7,202 nt of DNA from an uncultured Anaerolineaceae bacterium. Lineage in GTDB: Bacteria > Chloroflexota > Anaerolineae > Anaerolineales > Anaerolineaceae. Position numbers and translations under genes: made by a program. The DNA is taken from assembly GCA_937907495.1 (NCBI GenBank), contig CALESS010000293.1, forward strand, positions 1-7,202, given 5' to 3'. Numbering within the stretch: the first letter of the stretch is position 1; each line of letters begins with the position of its first letter. Below, piece by piece: positions 1-5,687 of this stretch. The notes beneath the pieces are model-generated. The model was not told the DNA's origin. It saw only the letters and a program-made list of their open reading frames with translations, and ran no database searches.

Positions 1-32
1 GACAGCAAATGGGAGACACCGTAACTCTGATC
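1..32. other. Unplaced tail beyond a junction at a GATC
   Basis: These 32 bases follow the argH fragment on the minus strand but do not continue ArgH. After the conserved Tyr-Glu-Asp-Cys-His of ArgH, the family continues with Ser-Ala-Ile-Glu or similar, whereas the frame here reads [10 protein letters not shown]. Codon use changes at the same point: 4 of the 10 codons end in A or T, against 4 of 87 in the argH stretch beside them. The break falls at a GATC (29-32). The tail is too short to assign to any gene or to either neighbouring genome. Confidence 0.5.
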
Positions 33-293
33 GTGGCAGTCTTCGTAGCGCTCGTCCAGCACGAAGGCGCCGCTGCGCAGGTCGTCCGACAGCAGGCCCA
101 GCTCGCGGCACAGCGCCTCGCACTCCTCGCCCGTGAGGATGCCGATGCGCGCCAGCCCGCGCGCGTGCGCGGCCGAGGCCGTGATGTCGTCCTGGATGAA
201 CTCGCGGTCCAGCACCACGTCGTCGCCGGCCAGGAAGTCCTGGATGCGGGCGTCCATGGCAACGCCGGGTTTCTGCCAAAGCAGCTCGCTCAT
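1..293 (-). CDS. argH: Argininosuccinate lyase, N-terminal fragment (chimeric 3' end)
   Basis: ArgH splits argininosuccinate into arginine and fumarate, the last step of arginine synthesis in the cytoplasm. About 87 N-terminal residues are present (293 down to 33), opening [20 protein letters not shown] and ending at the conserved Tyr-Glu-Asp-Cys-His. The full protein is roughly 430-460 residues, so the catalytic regions are absent. The opening and the [10 protein letters not shown] stretch resemble the divergent ArgH of Xanthomonadaceae as I remember it. The ATG overlaps the argC stop (ATGA), which fits the argC-argH order of that family's arginine cluster. Of the 87 codons only 4 end in A or T, far more GC-biased than the genes to the right. 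From position 32 leftward the frame stays open but is no longer ArgH. Inference: a foreign fragment, not a working gene of this genome. Confidence 0.8.
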   Translation of the reverse strand, partial: MSELLWQKPGVAMDARIQDFLAGDDVVLDREFIQDDITASAAHARGLARIGILTGEECEALCRELGLLSDDLRSGAFVLDERYEDCHDQSYGVSHLL

Positions 294-556
294 GTCGGGA
301 TTCCCATGGTTTCGGGCAGGCCAAAGGCCAGGTTGAGGTTCTGCAGCGCCTGGGTGGCGGCGCCCTTGAGCAGGTTGTCGATCGTGGCCACCACCACCAT
401 ACGGCGGCCGTCGGCCGACAGCGTGACGCCGCCGACTTCGGCGTCGTGGCGGTTGGCGATGTGGCTGACCCACGGCGCCTCGTCGGAAACGCGCACCAGC
501 GGCTCGCTGGCGTAGTGGCGGCGGTAGCGTTCGCGCACCTGTTCGATGTCGAACGC
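33..556 (-). other. Foreign-looking argC-argH block of about 525 bp
   Basis: This stretch carries the 3' end of argC and the 5' end of argH in their native ATGA-overlapping order, cut off at both ends with no stop, repeat or transposase. The right break lies around 550-560 near a CAGG that could have served as a short shared sequence. The left break lies at 32/33 beside a GATC. Base composition is extreme: the line 121-180 contains only 12 A/T of 60, compared with 25 of 60 in 1141-1200 inside tetR. The protein style points to Xanthomonadaceae, unlike the rest of the window. The length, like a single sequencing read, and the position at the window edge suggest a chimera. Confidence 0.7.
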
Positions 557-700
557 CTGCGCCAGGTGCAGGTTGGGGTGGGTGAGGGTCATCCTGGCGG
601 GGTTGCGGACAAAAACGGTCACCTGGTGTCCGGCTTCCAACGCCTGCCGCACGATCTCCATACCGGTTCCACCGGTGGCTCCAAACACAATAATTTTCAT
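290..700 (-). CDS. Chimeric ORF: NAD(P)-binding SDR N-terminus joined to ArgC C-terminus
   Basis: The 136-residue frame holds two unrelated halves. Residues 1 to about 48 are the Rossmann start of an NmrA/flavin-reductase-like SDR: a GATGGTG glycine motif at 7-13, then Val-Arg-Asn-Pro-Ala and Leu-Thr-His-Pro-Asn-Leu. Such proteins usually run to about 200-220 residues and continue with Gly-Asp-Val, which is missing. Residues about 49-136 are the C-terminal third of N-acetyl-gamma-glutamyl-phosphate reductase (ArgC, arginine synthesis, usually about 310-350 residues). They include Tyr-Ala-Ser-Glu-Pro-Leu-Val-Arg-Val and the hallmark [20 protein letters not shown] at 105-124. The ArgC catalytic cysteine region is absent, so neither half should work. 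By hand count, 12 of the first 48 codons end in A/T against 9 of the next 88. The start is coupled to the tetR stop by ATGA, with GGAG 8 nt upstream, and belongs to the local genome. The end overlaps argH. Most likely an artefactual join. Confidence 0.8.
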   Translation of the reverse strand: MKIIVFGATGGTGMEIVRQALEAGHQVTVFVRNPARMTLTHPNLHLAQAFDIEQVRERYRRHYASEPLVRVSDEAPWVSHIANRHDAEVGGVTLSADGRRMVVVATIDNLLKGAATQALQNLNLAFGLPETMGIPT

Positions 701-1248
701 GGGTTCATCTCCATTTGAACATAAGATTTAAGTTTCCGGGCTGCCTGCCGCAGGGCATTCCCGCTGTGGTTGACCCGGCTGAGCAGAATTGCGCCTTCCA
801 GGGTGCAGAGGACAAATTCTGCCAGGTCGGTTCTGCCGCCGAATTTTTCTTCCAGCGGCGCCTGCATGAGGGCATAGGCTTCCTTACAGGCTGTGTTTAA
901 TTGCTCGCTGTTCAAGACACTCTCGGCTGCCATGGTCATCAGCGGACCCCCGGCGGCGAAGCCGGAGTTTTCCACGGCCTGGGCAATGCCCAGCGCCAGG
1001 TTTTGCACCGCCTCGCCAGGGTCTTCACTGCTGGATAGCCCCAGGCGGATGCGTTCGGCCATCTGGGCAGCCGACCAGAGCGCGGTTTCCGCCCCCACCT
1101 GTTCCTTGCCCTGCGGAAAGTAGTAGTACAACGAGCCTTTGGGGCTGCCGCTTTGGCGGATGATCTCATTTAAGCCGGTCGCATGAAAGCCCTGCTTCTC
1201 GAAGAGGCGGGCGGCGGCTTCTAGAATATTTTGCCTGGCAGAATTCAT
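697..1248 (-). CDS. TetR-family repressor of the LmrA/YxaF type
   Basis: This is a 183-residue DNA-binding repressor in the cytoplasm. The N-terminal helix-turn-helix domain (residues about 5-50) has [10 protein letters not shown], then [20 protein letters not shown] at 24-43 followed by Phe-Pro-Gln-Gly-Lys-Glu-Gln. The Gly-Ser-Pro-Lys-Gly-Ser-Leu-Tyr-Tyr and Gly-Lys-Glu-Gln pattern is typical of Bacillus LmrA and YxaF, which are flavonoid-released repressors. The all-helical ligand domain (about 55-180) keeps Gly-Gly-Pro-Leu-Met-Thr and Glu-Gly-Ala-Ile-Leu-Leu-Ser-Arg. I chose the ATG at 1248 because AGAGG sits about 9 nt upstream; the in-frame ATG at 1257 would lie directly against that ribosome site. 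The stop overlaps the next start (ATGA), so tetR and the truncated reductase gene were one transcript. It probably represses itself and the divergent gene at 1349. The ligand is unknown. Confidence 0.88.
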   Translation of the reverse strand: MNSARQNILEAAARLFEKQGFHATGLNEIIRQSGSPKGSLYYYFPQGKEQVGAETALWSAAQMAERIRLGLSSSEDPGEAVQNLALGIAQAVENSGFAAGGPLMTMAAESVLNSEQLNTACKEAYALMQAPLEEKFGGRTDLAEFVLCTLEGAILLSRVNHSGNALRQAARKLKSYVQMEMNP

Positions 1249-1263
1249 GACATTCATCCTCTG

Positions 1264-1309
1264 TTCAAAATGCTCGAATACGATTATTATAACGACTGGT
1301 CTATATAAA
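1264..1309 (+). promoter_or_regulatory. Candidate divergent promoter for the NmrA-like SDR
   Basis: Two weak plus-strand options exist. One pairs TTCAAA (1264-1269) with TATAAC (1288-1293) across 18 nt. The other uses TATAAA (1304-1309) as the -10 with no recognisable -35. Either would place the operator at 1286-1305 over or beside the polymerase site, so one repressor could control both directions. I cannot choose between them from sequence alone. Confidence 0.3.
1286..1305 (+). promoter_or_regulatory. Candidate LmrA/YxaF-type TetR operator
   Basis: The 20-mer ATTATAACGACTGGTCTATA overlaps the -10 box and most of the spacer of the tetR promoter. The B. subtilis LmrA/YxaF box, as I recall it, is AWTATAtagaNYGgTCTATA. 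The site here agrees at 18 of 20 positions, with both misses at lower-case, tolerated bases. It lies between two divergent genes, next to a regulator of the same subfamily, which is where an autoregulatory operator belongs. The consensus is from memory, and binding is inferred. Confidence 0.68.
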
Positions 1310-1314
1310 GTCAA
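1286..1314 (-). promoter_or_regulatory. Sigma70 promoter of tetR
   Basis: On the minus strand TTGACT (1309-1314) is followed by a 17-nt spacer and a perfect TATAAT (1286-1291). The expected start of transcription near 1279 leaves a leader of about 30 nt before the tetR ATG at 1248. It matches the consensus at 5 of 6 and 6 of 6 positions with ideal spacing. Because the locus codes a repressor, such a strong promoter suggests it is normally held down by the protein it makes. Confidence 0.82.
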
Positions 1315-1336
1315 CCACCAAACATTCTACAAAACG

Positions 1337-1341
1337 AGGAG
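1337..1341 (+). promoter_or_regulatory. Ribosome binding site fixing the start at 1349
   Basis: AGGAG lies 7 nt before the ATG at 1349. The frame is open back to an ATG at 1247, but that start would make 34 extra residues out of the divergent promoter, so the later start is correct. Confidence 0.85.
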
Positions 1342-1348
1342 AAAATTC

Positions 1349-2206
1349 ATGGCAGCAAAAAAACTGGTGATTGGAGCGCTTGGCAATGTAGGCGCCGAGG
1401 TGGTCAAATCCTTGCTGGGCGCCGGGCAGAGCGTGCGCGCCGCAGATTTAGATCCCCAAAAAATTCAGGCCCGCTTCGGGGAGGCGGTGGAAGCGGCGGC
1501 TTTTTATTTTGGCAAACCGGAGACCTATGCCCCCACCTTCAACGGGGTGGAGACGATGTTCCTGATGCGCCCGCCTCAAATATCCGATGTCCGGCGCATC
1601 ATGCTGCCCGCCCTGGATTTTGCCCAGCGCGCCGGGGTGAAACAGGTGGTCTTCCTCTCCCTGATCGGCATCGAGCAGGCGAAATTTGTCCCGCATTACA
1701 AAGTGGAGGAATACCTGGTCCAGTCCCAGATGAAGTGGACTTTCCTGCGCTGCAGCTTCTTCATGCAGAATCTCAACACCACGCACCGGCAGGAAATTCG
1801 GGAGCAAAACGAAATCTTTGTGCCCGTTGGCAAGGCACGCACCAGCTTCGTAGATGTGCGGGATATTGGGGCGGTGGCTGCCCTTGCCATGACCGATCCC
1901 GGACATGAAAACCAGGCCTACGACCTGACCGGCCCGGAAGCCCTGGATTACTGGCAGGCAGCCGGGTTTTTAAGCGGCGTACTGGGACGCACCATCCGCT
2001 ACGCCAACCCCACGCCGCTGCGCTTCTTCTTCACCCGCTTGCAGCGCGGCACGCCGTTCATGTTTTCGCTGGTGATGACCGGCCTTTATCTTTCCACCCG
2101 CAATGGCATGGCGGATAAAGTGACCGGTGAAGTGCAGCGACTCCTTGGCCGTCCGCCGATCTCCTTCCAGCAGTATGCGCAGGATTACGCCTCCGCCTGG
2201 CAGTGA
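1349..2206 (+). CDS. NmrA-like atypical SDR, NAD(P)-binding
   Basis: This 285-residue cytoplasmic protein has an N-terminal Rossmann fold with a Gly-Ala-Leu-Gly-Asn-Val-Gly motif (G9, G12, G15). Residues about 98-142 show the NmrA/SDR_a5 pattern: Val-Val-Phe-Leu-Ser-Leu-Ile-Gly, then His116-Tyr-Lys-Val-Glu-Glu-Tyr-Leu, then TFLRCSFFMQNL (131-142). No classical Tyr-x-x-x-Lys catalytic pair stands out, which is usual for this group. Some members are NAD(P)H:quinone reductases, others are redox-sensing regulators without enzyme activity. Phe168-Val-Asp-Val-Arg-Asp-Ile-Gly is the conserved substrate-side segment. The C-terminal part (about 195-285) is rich in aromatic residues and fits the family length of about 280-300. 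It is transcribed away from the TetR gene and is the best candidate for its target. The substrate cannot be read from the sequence. Confidence 0.88.
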   Translation: MAAKKLVIGALGNVGAEVVKSLLGAGQSVRAADLDPQKIQARFGEAVEAAAFYFGKPETYAPTFNGVETMFLMRPPQISDVRRIMLPALDFAQRAGVKQVVFLSLIGIEQAKFVPHYKVEEYLVQSQMKWTFLRCSFFMQNLNTTHRQEIREQNEIFVPVGKARTSFVDVRDIGAVAALAMTDPGHENQAYDLTGPEALDYWQAAGFLSGVLGRTIRYANPTPLRFFFTRLQRGTPFMFSLVMTGLYLSTRNGMADKVTGEVQRLLGRPPISFQQYAQDYASAWQ

Positions 2207-2211
2207 GCCGG

Positions 2212-2230
2212 GCAGCGGGCGATGCGCTGC
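2212..2230 (+). terminator. Weak hairpin just after the NmrA-like SDR gene
   Basis: GCAGCG (2212-2217) and CGCTGC (2225-2230) form a perfect 6-bp stem with a 7-nt loop, starting 6 nt past the stop at 2206. The bases that follow are AAAATATA rather than a T run, so it is not a classic intrinsic terminator. It may shield the transcript's 3' end or mean nothing. Confidence 0.25.
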
Positions 2231-2333
2231 AAAATATACATGGATGGAAAGCAGACGGGGAGATCGCCATCAGCGCCCCGCCCGGGCGGGAGGACGCAGG
2301 GGCCGCGGGGGCCATCGGCGGGGGCTGGCAAAA

Positions 2334-3338
2334 TTAATTGGCTTTCGGCTTGACCGCCCCCACCCGGGTGAACCAATCCAGCGCCGCAGAGAGCGCCTCG
2401 CGGGCAGGCCGGGGCCGGGGGAGACCCAGCTCCAGCCGGGCTTTTTCCGTCTCATAATAGAAATAATATCCGGCCAGGCGCAGCTCCTGGATGCTGACGG
2501 GAAGCTGGAGGAAGGACTGAAAAACGCCGAACACCCCGCTGAGGGAGCGCACCAGTCCCGGCGGCAGCATCAGGCTGGGGGGCGTTACCCCCGCCAGCTC
2601 GGCGATCAGCTTCACCAGTTGTTCCACGGTCAGGTTTTCCCCGCCCAGGATATAACGCTCACCGCACTTGCCGCGCTCCAGCGCAGCCAGGTGACCTTCC
2701 ACCACATCCTCCAGGTGCACAACGTTCACCCCGGCTTCGGTAATGAAGGGCAGATTCTGCCGTGCCACCTGCACAACCGGTGAATTGGACTGGCGGTAGA
2801 TATCCCCCGCCCCAAAAACCAGGCTGGGATTCACCACCACCACATCCTGCCCCAGGCTGACGGCGCGCTGCACTTCCAGCTCGGCCAGGTATTTGGCATA
2901 ACCGTAAGGCCAGTAATCCGGGCGGTAATTCCAGGCATGGTTCTCGGTTAACAGGCCGCGCCCACTGGAACGGCTTGCTTCCGGCACACCCAGGGCGGCC
3001 ACCGAAGAGGTATGCACCACCCGGCGCACCCCCGCCACGCGGGCGGCCTGCAACACACTCTGCGTCCCCTGGACGGTCACCGCATAACTGCGGCCCGGCT
3101 GGCTGGTTCCCAGCAGCGCCCCGGCATGGAACACCACCTCCACCCCCGACATGGCGGCTTGCAGGGTGGCAGGCTGGGTGAGATCGCCGATGGCGTGTTG
3201 CACGGGCAGGTCTTCCAGCAGGCGCAATGTGCTGGATGGCCGGTGGAATGCGACCACCTCATAACCCTCCCGGGCGCACAAGGCCCGGCAGAGCGCACCG
3301 CCGATGAATCCGCTGGAACCGGTGACCAGCACCTTCAT
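2334..3338 (-). CDS. Extended SDR, NAD-dependent epimerase/dihydroflavonol-reductase-like
   Basis: This 334-residue cytoplasmic oxidoreductase opens [13 protein letters not shown], with the extended-SDR glycine motif at G7, G10 and G13 and an Arg33 after the second strand that suggests NADP. His-Thr-Ser-Ser (109-112) supplies the active-site serine, and Tyr145-x-x-x-Lys149 is the catalytic pair in Tyr-Gly-Tyr-Ala-Lys. Asn170-Pro-Ser-Leu-Val-Phe-Gly-Ala-Gly-Asp is typical of the group acting on 3-beta-hydroxysteroid, dihydroflavonol or HpnA-like substrates. The length suits the family. The frame is open upstream to 3386, but the ATG at 3338 gives the family's natural start. It also lies 1 nt past the thiolase stop (TAATATG), so the two are translationally coupled. 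The true substrate is unknown. A partner step to the thiolase, such as reduction of a keto product, is inference. Confidence 0.87.
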   Translation of the reverse strand: MKVLVTGSSGFIGGALCRALCAREGYEVVAFHRPSSTLRLLEDLPVQHAIGDLTQPATLQAAMSGVEVVFHAGALLGTSQPGRSYAVTVQGTQSVLQAARVAGVRRVVHTSSVAALGVPEASRSSGRGLLTENHAWNYRPDYWPYGYAKYLAELEVQRAVSLGQDVVVVNPSLVFGAGDIYRQSNSPVVQVARQNLPFITEAGVNVVHLEDVVEGHLAALERGKCGERYILGGENLTVEQLVKLIAELAGVTPPSLMLPPGLVRSLSGVFGVFQSFLQLPVSIQELRLAGYYFYYETEKARLELGLPRPRPAREALSAALDWFTRVGAVKPKAN

Positions 3339-3339
3339 A

Positions 3340-4560
3340 TTACGAATCCACCCATTCGATGAGCGTGGCCTCGCCCTGGCCGACACCCACGCACAGGCTG
3401 GTCAGCCCGTGGAAGGGGCGGGGCATTTGCGGCGCCCGGCGGCGCATCTCGTGCAACAGGGTGGTTAGAATGCGCGCCCCGGAGCAGCCCAGCGGGTGTC
3501 CGAGGGCGATCGCCCCGCCATTTACATTCACCTGCTCCGGATTTAAGCCCAGTTCTTGCATCACCGCCAGCGTTTGGACGGCGAAGGCTTCGTTGATTTC
3601 CACCAGGTTCAGGTCTTCCAGGGTGCGCCCCGTGCGCACCAACAATTTTTGAATGGCCGGGACCGGCCCCAGGCCCATGGTGCGCGGCGGCACACCTGCC
3701 GCCGCCGAGCCAATCACCCGCGCCAGCGGGGTTAACCCCAGGGCGAGGGCACGGCTGGCGCTCATCACCAGCAAGGCGGCTGCGCCATCGTTGATGCCAC
3801 TCGAGTTGCCGGCGGTCACGGTGCCATCTCTGCGGAAAGCCGGTTTGAGGTGCGCCAGGGCCTCCAGCGAGGTATCCCTGCGGGGGCGTTCGTCTTTTTC
3901 CACCAGCAGCGGGCCGCCTTTTTTCTGCGGCACGGGCACCGGCACAATCTCCCGGGCGAAATATCCGCCATCCTGCGCCGCAACCGCCCGCCGGTGGCTC
4001 TCCACTGCAAAGGCATCCTGCGCCTGGCGGCTGATTCCGGTCTGCGCGGCAATGTTCTCGGCTGTCTCGCCCATGGATTCGATTCCATAGCGTTCGGCGA
4101 AGCGCGGGTTGGGGTAACGCCAGCCGATGGCGGTATCATAAACAGTCAGGTTGCCATACGGATAGGCGGTTTCGGCCTTGGGCAGGGAGTACGGGGCGCG
4201 GGACATGCTTTCCACGCCGCCGGCGATGAAGACCTCGCCCTCCCCGGCGCGGATGGCGCGGGCCGCCATGTTGACAGCCGTCAGTCCGCTGGCACACAGG
4301 CGGTTGAAGGTGACCGCGGCCACCTCCACGGGCAGGCCAGCCAGCAGGGCTGCCATGCGGGCCACATTGCGGTTATCCTCACCCGCCTGGTTGGCGCAGC
4401 CAAAATAGACCTCTTCCACGGCAGCCGGATCCAGTCCGGTTCTCTCCAACAACGCCCGGATGACGTGCGCGGCGAGATCGTCCGGGCGCACGGCTGCCAG
4501 GCTTCCGCCCAGCGCCCCGATGGGGGTGCGGACGGCATCTACGAGTACGACTTCGTTCAT
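3340..4560 (-). CDS. Thiolase, PcaF-like acetyl-CoA acyltransferase
   Basis: At 406 residues this is a full-length thiolase, which transfers an acyl group between CoA and acetyl-CoA (cleaving or forming 3-ketoacyl-CoA). The nucleophile is Cys89 in Asn-Arg-Leu-Cys-Ala-Ser-Gly. Gly-Gly-Val-Glu-Ser-Met-Ser lies at 114-120, Asn323-Glu-Ala-Phe, His355 in [16 protein letters not shown] (348-363), and the proton-donor Cys390 in Ser-Leu-Cys-Val-Gly-Val-Gly-Gln-Gly. The stretch [18 protein letters not shown] (53-70) and Ala-Ile-Gly-Trp-Arg (144-148) are marks of the PcaF/PaaJ beta-ketoadipyl-CoA thiolase branch. No other aromatic-degradation gene is nearby, so general beta-oxidation or acetoacetyl-CoA thiolase work is equally possible. 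GAGGAG sits 7 nt upstream of the start. It is coupled to the SDR gene downstream. Confidence 0.93.
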   Translation of the reverse strand: MNEVVLVDAVRTPIGALGGSLAAVRPDDLAAHVIRALLERTGLDPAAVEEVYFGCANQAGEDNRNVARMAALLAGLPVEVAAVTFNRLCASGLTAVNMAARAIRAGEGEVFIAGGVESMSRAPYSLPKAETAYPYGNLTVYDTAIGWRYPNPRFAERYGIESMGETAENIAAQTGISRQAQDAFAVESHRRAVAAQDGGYFAREIVPVPVPQKKGGPLLVEKDERPRRDTSLEALAHLKPAFRRDGTVTAGNSSGINDGAAALLVMSASRALALGLTPLARVIGSAAAGVPPRTMGLGPVPAIQKLLVRTGRTLEDLNLVEINEAFAVQTLAVMQELGLNPEQVNVNGGAIALGHPLGCSGARILTTLLHEMRRRAPQMPRPFHGLTSLCVGVGQGEATLIEWVDS

Positions 4561-4567
4561 TTACCTG

Positions 4568-4573
4568 CTCCTC
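4568..4573 (-). promoter_or_regulatory. Strong ribosome binding site of the thiolase gene
   Basis: GAGGAG on the minus strand, 7 nt before the ATG at 4560, is a near-ideal Shine-Dalgarno site and fixes the start. The 80 nt between the glpX stop and this gene otherwise hold no convincing promoter or terminator. Confidence 0.8.
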
Positions 4574-4640
4574 GGGTGGCGCGAAGCAATCCTCCGGCCA
4601 CGCCTGATAGATGAAATTGTGAAAAACAGTGGATGGGCGG

Positions 4641-5627
4641 CTAATACGGAATGCTGGAGAGCGGCCCAAGTTTGGAGAGACGATGGGTGGCGATGATACG
4701 GCGGGTGGTTCCGGTCAGGCCGCGCATCACCAGGCTATCGGTGCGGGCGCCCTCGGCAAAGTAATCCACCCCGCGCAGCAAATCTCCGTGGGTGATGCCG
4801 GTGGCGGCAAAGAAGGTATCTTCCGAGGAGATTAAATCGTCCATGGTCAACACCTGCTCAATATCCATGTCCATATCCAGGGCTTTACGGCGCTCCACTT
4901 CATCGCGGATGAAGAGCTTGCCCTGGATATTACCGCCGGTGCAGCGCAGGGCCGCCGCAGCCAGCACGCCTTCGGGCGTGCCGCCCACACCCAGCAGCAC
5001 GTCAATGCCGGTCTCCGGCATGGAGGTCATCAAGGCTCCGGCAACATCCCCATCCGGGATGAGCCGGATGCGAGCCCCCACCTGGCGTACCTGGCGGATT
5101 AATTCCGCGTGGCGCGGGCGGTCCAGAATAACCACGGTCAGGTCTTCCACGTTCTCGCCCTTGGCGCGGGCAATGGCACGCAGGTTATCCGCCACCGGCC
5201 GTTCGATGTCAATCACATCCCGGGCGGCCGGGCCGACCGCGATTTTGTTCATATAAACCAGGGGGCCGGGGTTGAACATGCTGCCCCGCGGCGCCAGCGC
5301 CACGGTGGCAATGGAATTGCCAATGCCGTGTGCCAGCGGACGGGTGCCGTCAATCGGGTCCACCGCAATATCCAGCAGGGGTGGTTCGCCAGTGCCCAGG
5401 TGTTCCCCATTGAAGAGCATGGGGGCTTCATCCTTCTCACCCTCGCCGATGACCACAACACCATCCATCTGGATGGTGTTGAGCATCAGGCGCATACCAT
5501 CCACGGCGGCCTTATCGGCGGCGATTTTGTCACCGCGGCCCATGTAGCGGCCTGCCGCCAGGGCAGCCGATTCGGTGACGCGCACCAAATCCAGTGCCAG
5601 GTTGCGTGTCGGACGTGTATCCATCAT
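4641..5627 (-). CDS. glpX: Fructose-1,6-bisphosphatase class II
   Basis: GlpX removes the 1-phosphate from fructose 1,6-bisphosphate to give fructose 6-phosphate, the committed step of gluconeogenesis, in the cytoplasm and using a divalent metal. The 328 residues match the usual length of about 320-340. Metal and substrate motifs run in order: Gly-Asp-Lys-Ile-Ala-Ala-Asp (32-38), Gly-Glu-Gly-Glu-Lys-Asp-Glu-Ala-Pro-Met (61-70), Asp90-Pro-Ile-Asp-Gly-Thr (E. coli has Glu at the fourth position, as I recall), Asp-Arg-Pro-Arg-His (169-173), Asp-Gly-Asp-Val-Ala-Gly-Ala (192-198) and Gly-Gly-Thr-Pro-Glu-Gly (215-220). The tail carries Thr-Gly-Thr-Thr-Arg-Arg. Two ATGs stand side by side at 5627 and 5624; GGGAGGG at 5634-5640 serves either. 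Its place after cdsA is metabolically unrelated, and a shared transcript is only inferred. Confidence 0.95.
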   Translation of the reverse strand: MMDTRPTRNLALDLVRVTESAALAAGRYMGRGDKIAADKAAVDGMRLMLNTIQMDGVVVIGEGEKDEAPMLFNGEHLGTGEPPLLDIAVDPIDGTRPLAHGIGNSIATVALAPRGSMFNPGPLVYMNKIAVGPAARDVIDIERPVADNLRAIARAKGENVEDLTVVILDRPRHAELIRQVRQVGARIRLIPDGDVAGALMTSMPETGIDVLLGVGGTPEGVLAAAALRCTGGNIQGKLFIRDEVERRKALDMDMDIEQVLTMDDLISSEDTFFAATGITHGDLLRGVDYFAEGARTDSLVMRGLTGTTRRIIATHRLSKLGPLSSIPY

Positions 5628-5633
5628 GGTTCG

Positions 5634-5640
5634 CCCTCCC
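5634..5640 (-). promoter_or_regulatory. Ribosome binding site of glpX
   Basis: GGGAGGG on the minus strand ends 6 nt before the first of two adjacent ATG codons (5627, 5624). It supports the start but cannot separate the two. The rest of the 60-nt gap from the cdsA stop shows no clear promoter. Confidence 0.75.
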
Positions 5641-5687
5641 AGTTGAAGTGGTTAGGAAATTGTGGAAAGAAGCATGCCGGAGTCAGC

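Noticed and set aside
9..515. A 168-codon plus-strand frame at the left edge
   Set aside because: It is antisense to the argH and argC fragments, which match their families closely and share the expected ATGA overlap. It also crosses the 32/33 junction.
1249..1314. A longer TetR start (1314 or 1257)
   Set aside because: The region from 1279 to 1314 is promoter, so codons there are not transcribed, and the ATG at 1257 abuts the ribosome site with no spacing.
1247..1348. A 34-residue N-terminal extension of the NmrA-like SDR
   Set aside because: It would be coded by the divergent promoter region. The ATG at 1349 has an AGGAG at 7 nt and starts directly before the Rossmann strand.
2207..2333. 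A small gene or RNA in the convergent spacer
   Set aside because: No short frame has a ribosome site, and no conserved RNA fold could be seen; only a short hairpin and a GC palindrome are present.
2127..2783. A 218-codon plus-strand frame overlapping the end of the NmrA-like gene and the extended SDR
   Set aside because: It overlaps two convincing genes in other frames and its sequence resembles no protein family I know.
3339..3386. A 16-residue extension of the extended SDR overlapping the thiolase end
   Set aside because: The family begins at the MKVLVTG-type strand; the ATG at 3338 provides this and couples to the thiolase stop.
3850..4614. A 254-codon plus-strand frame
   Set aside because: It is wholly antisense to the thiolase gene, with no ribosome site or recognisable domain; the thiolase frame carries every catalytic residue.
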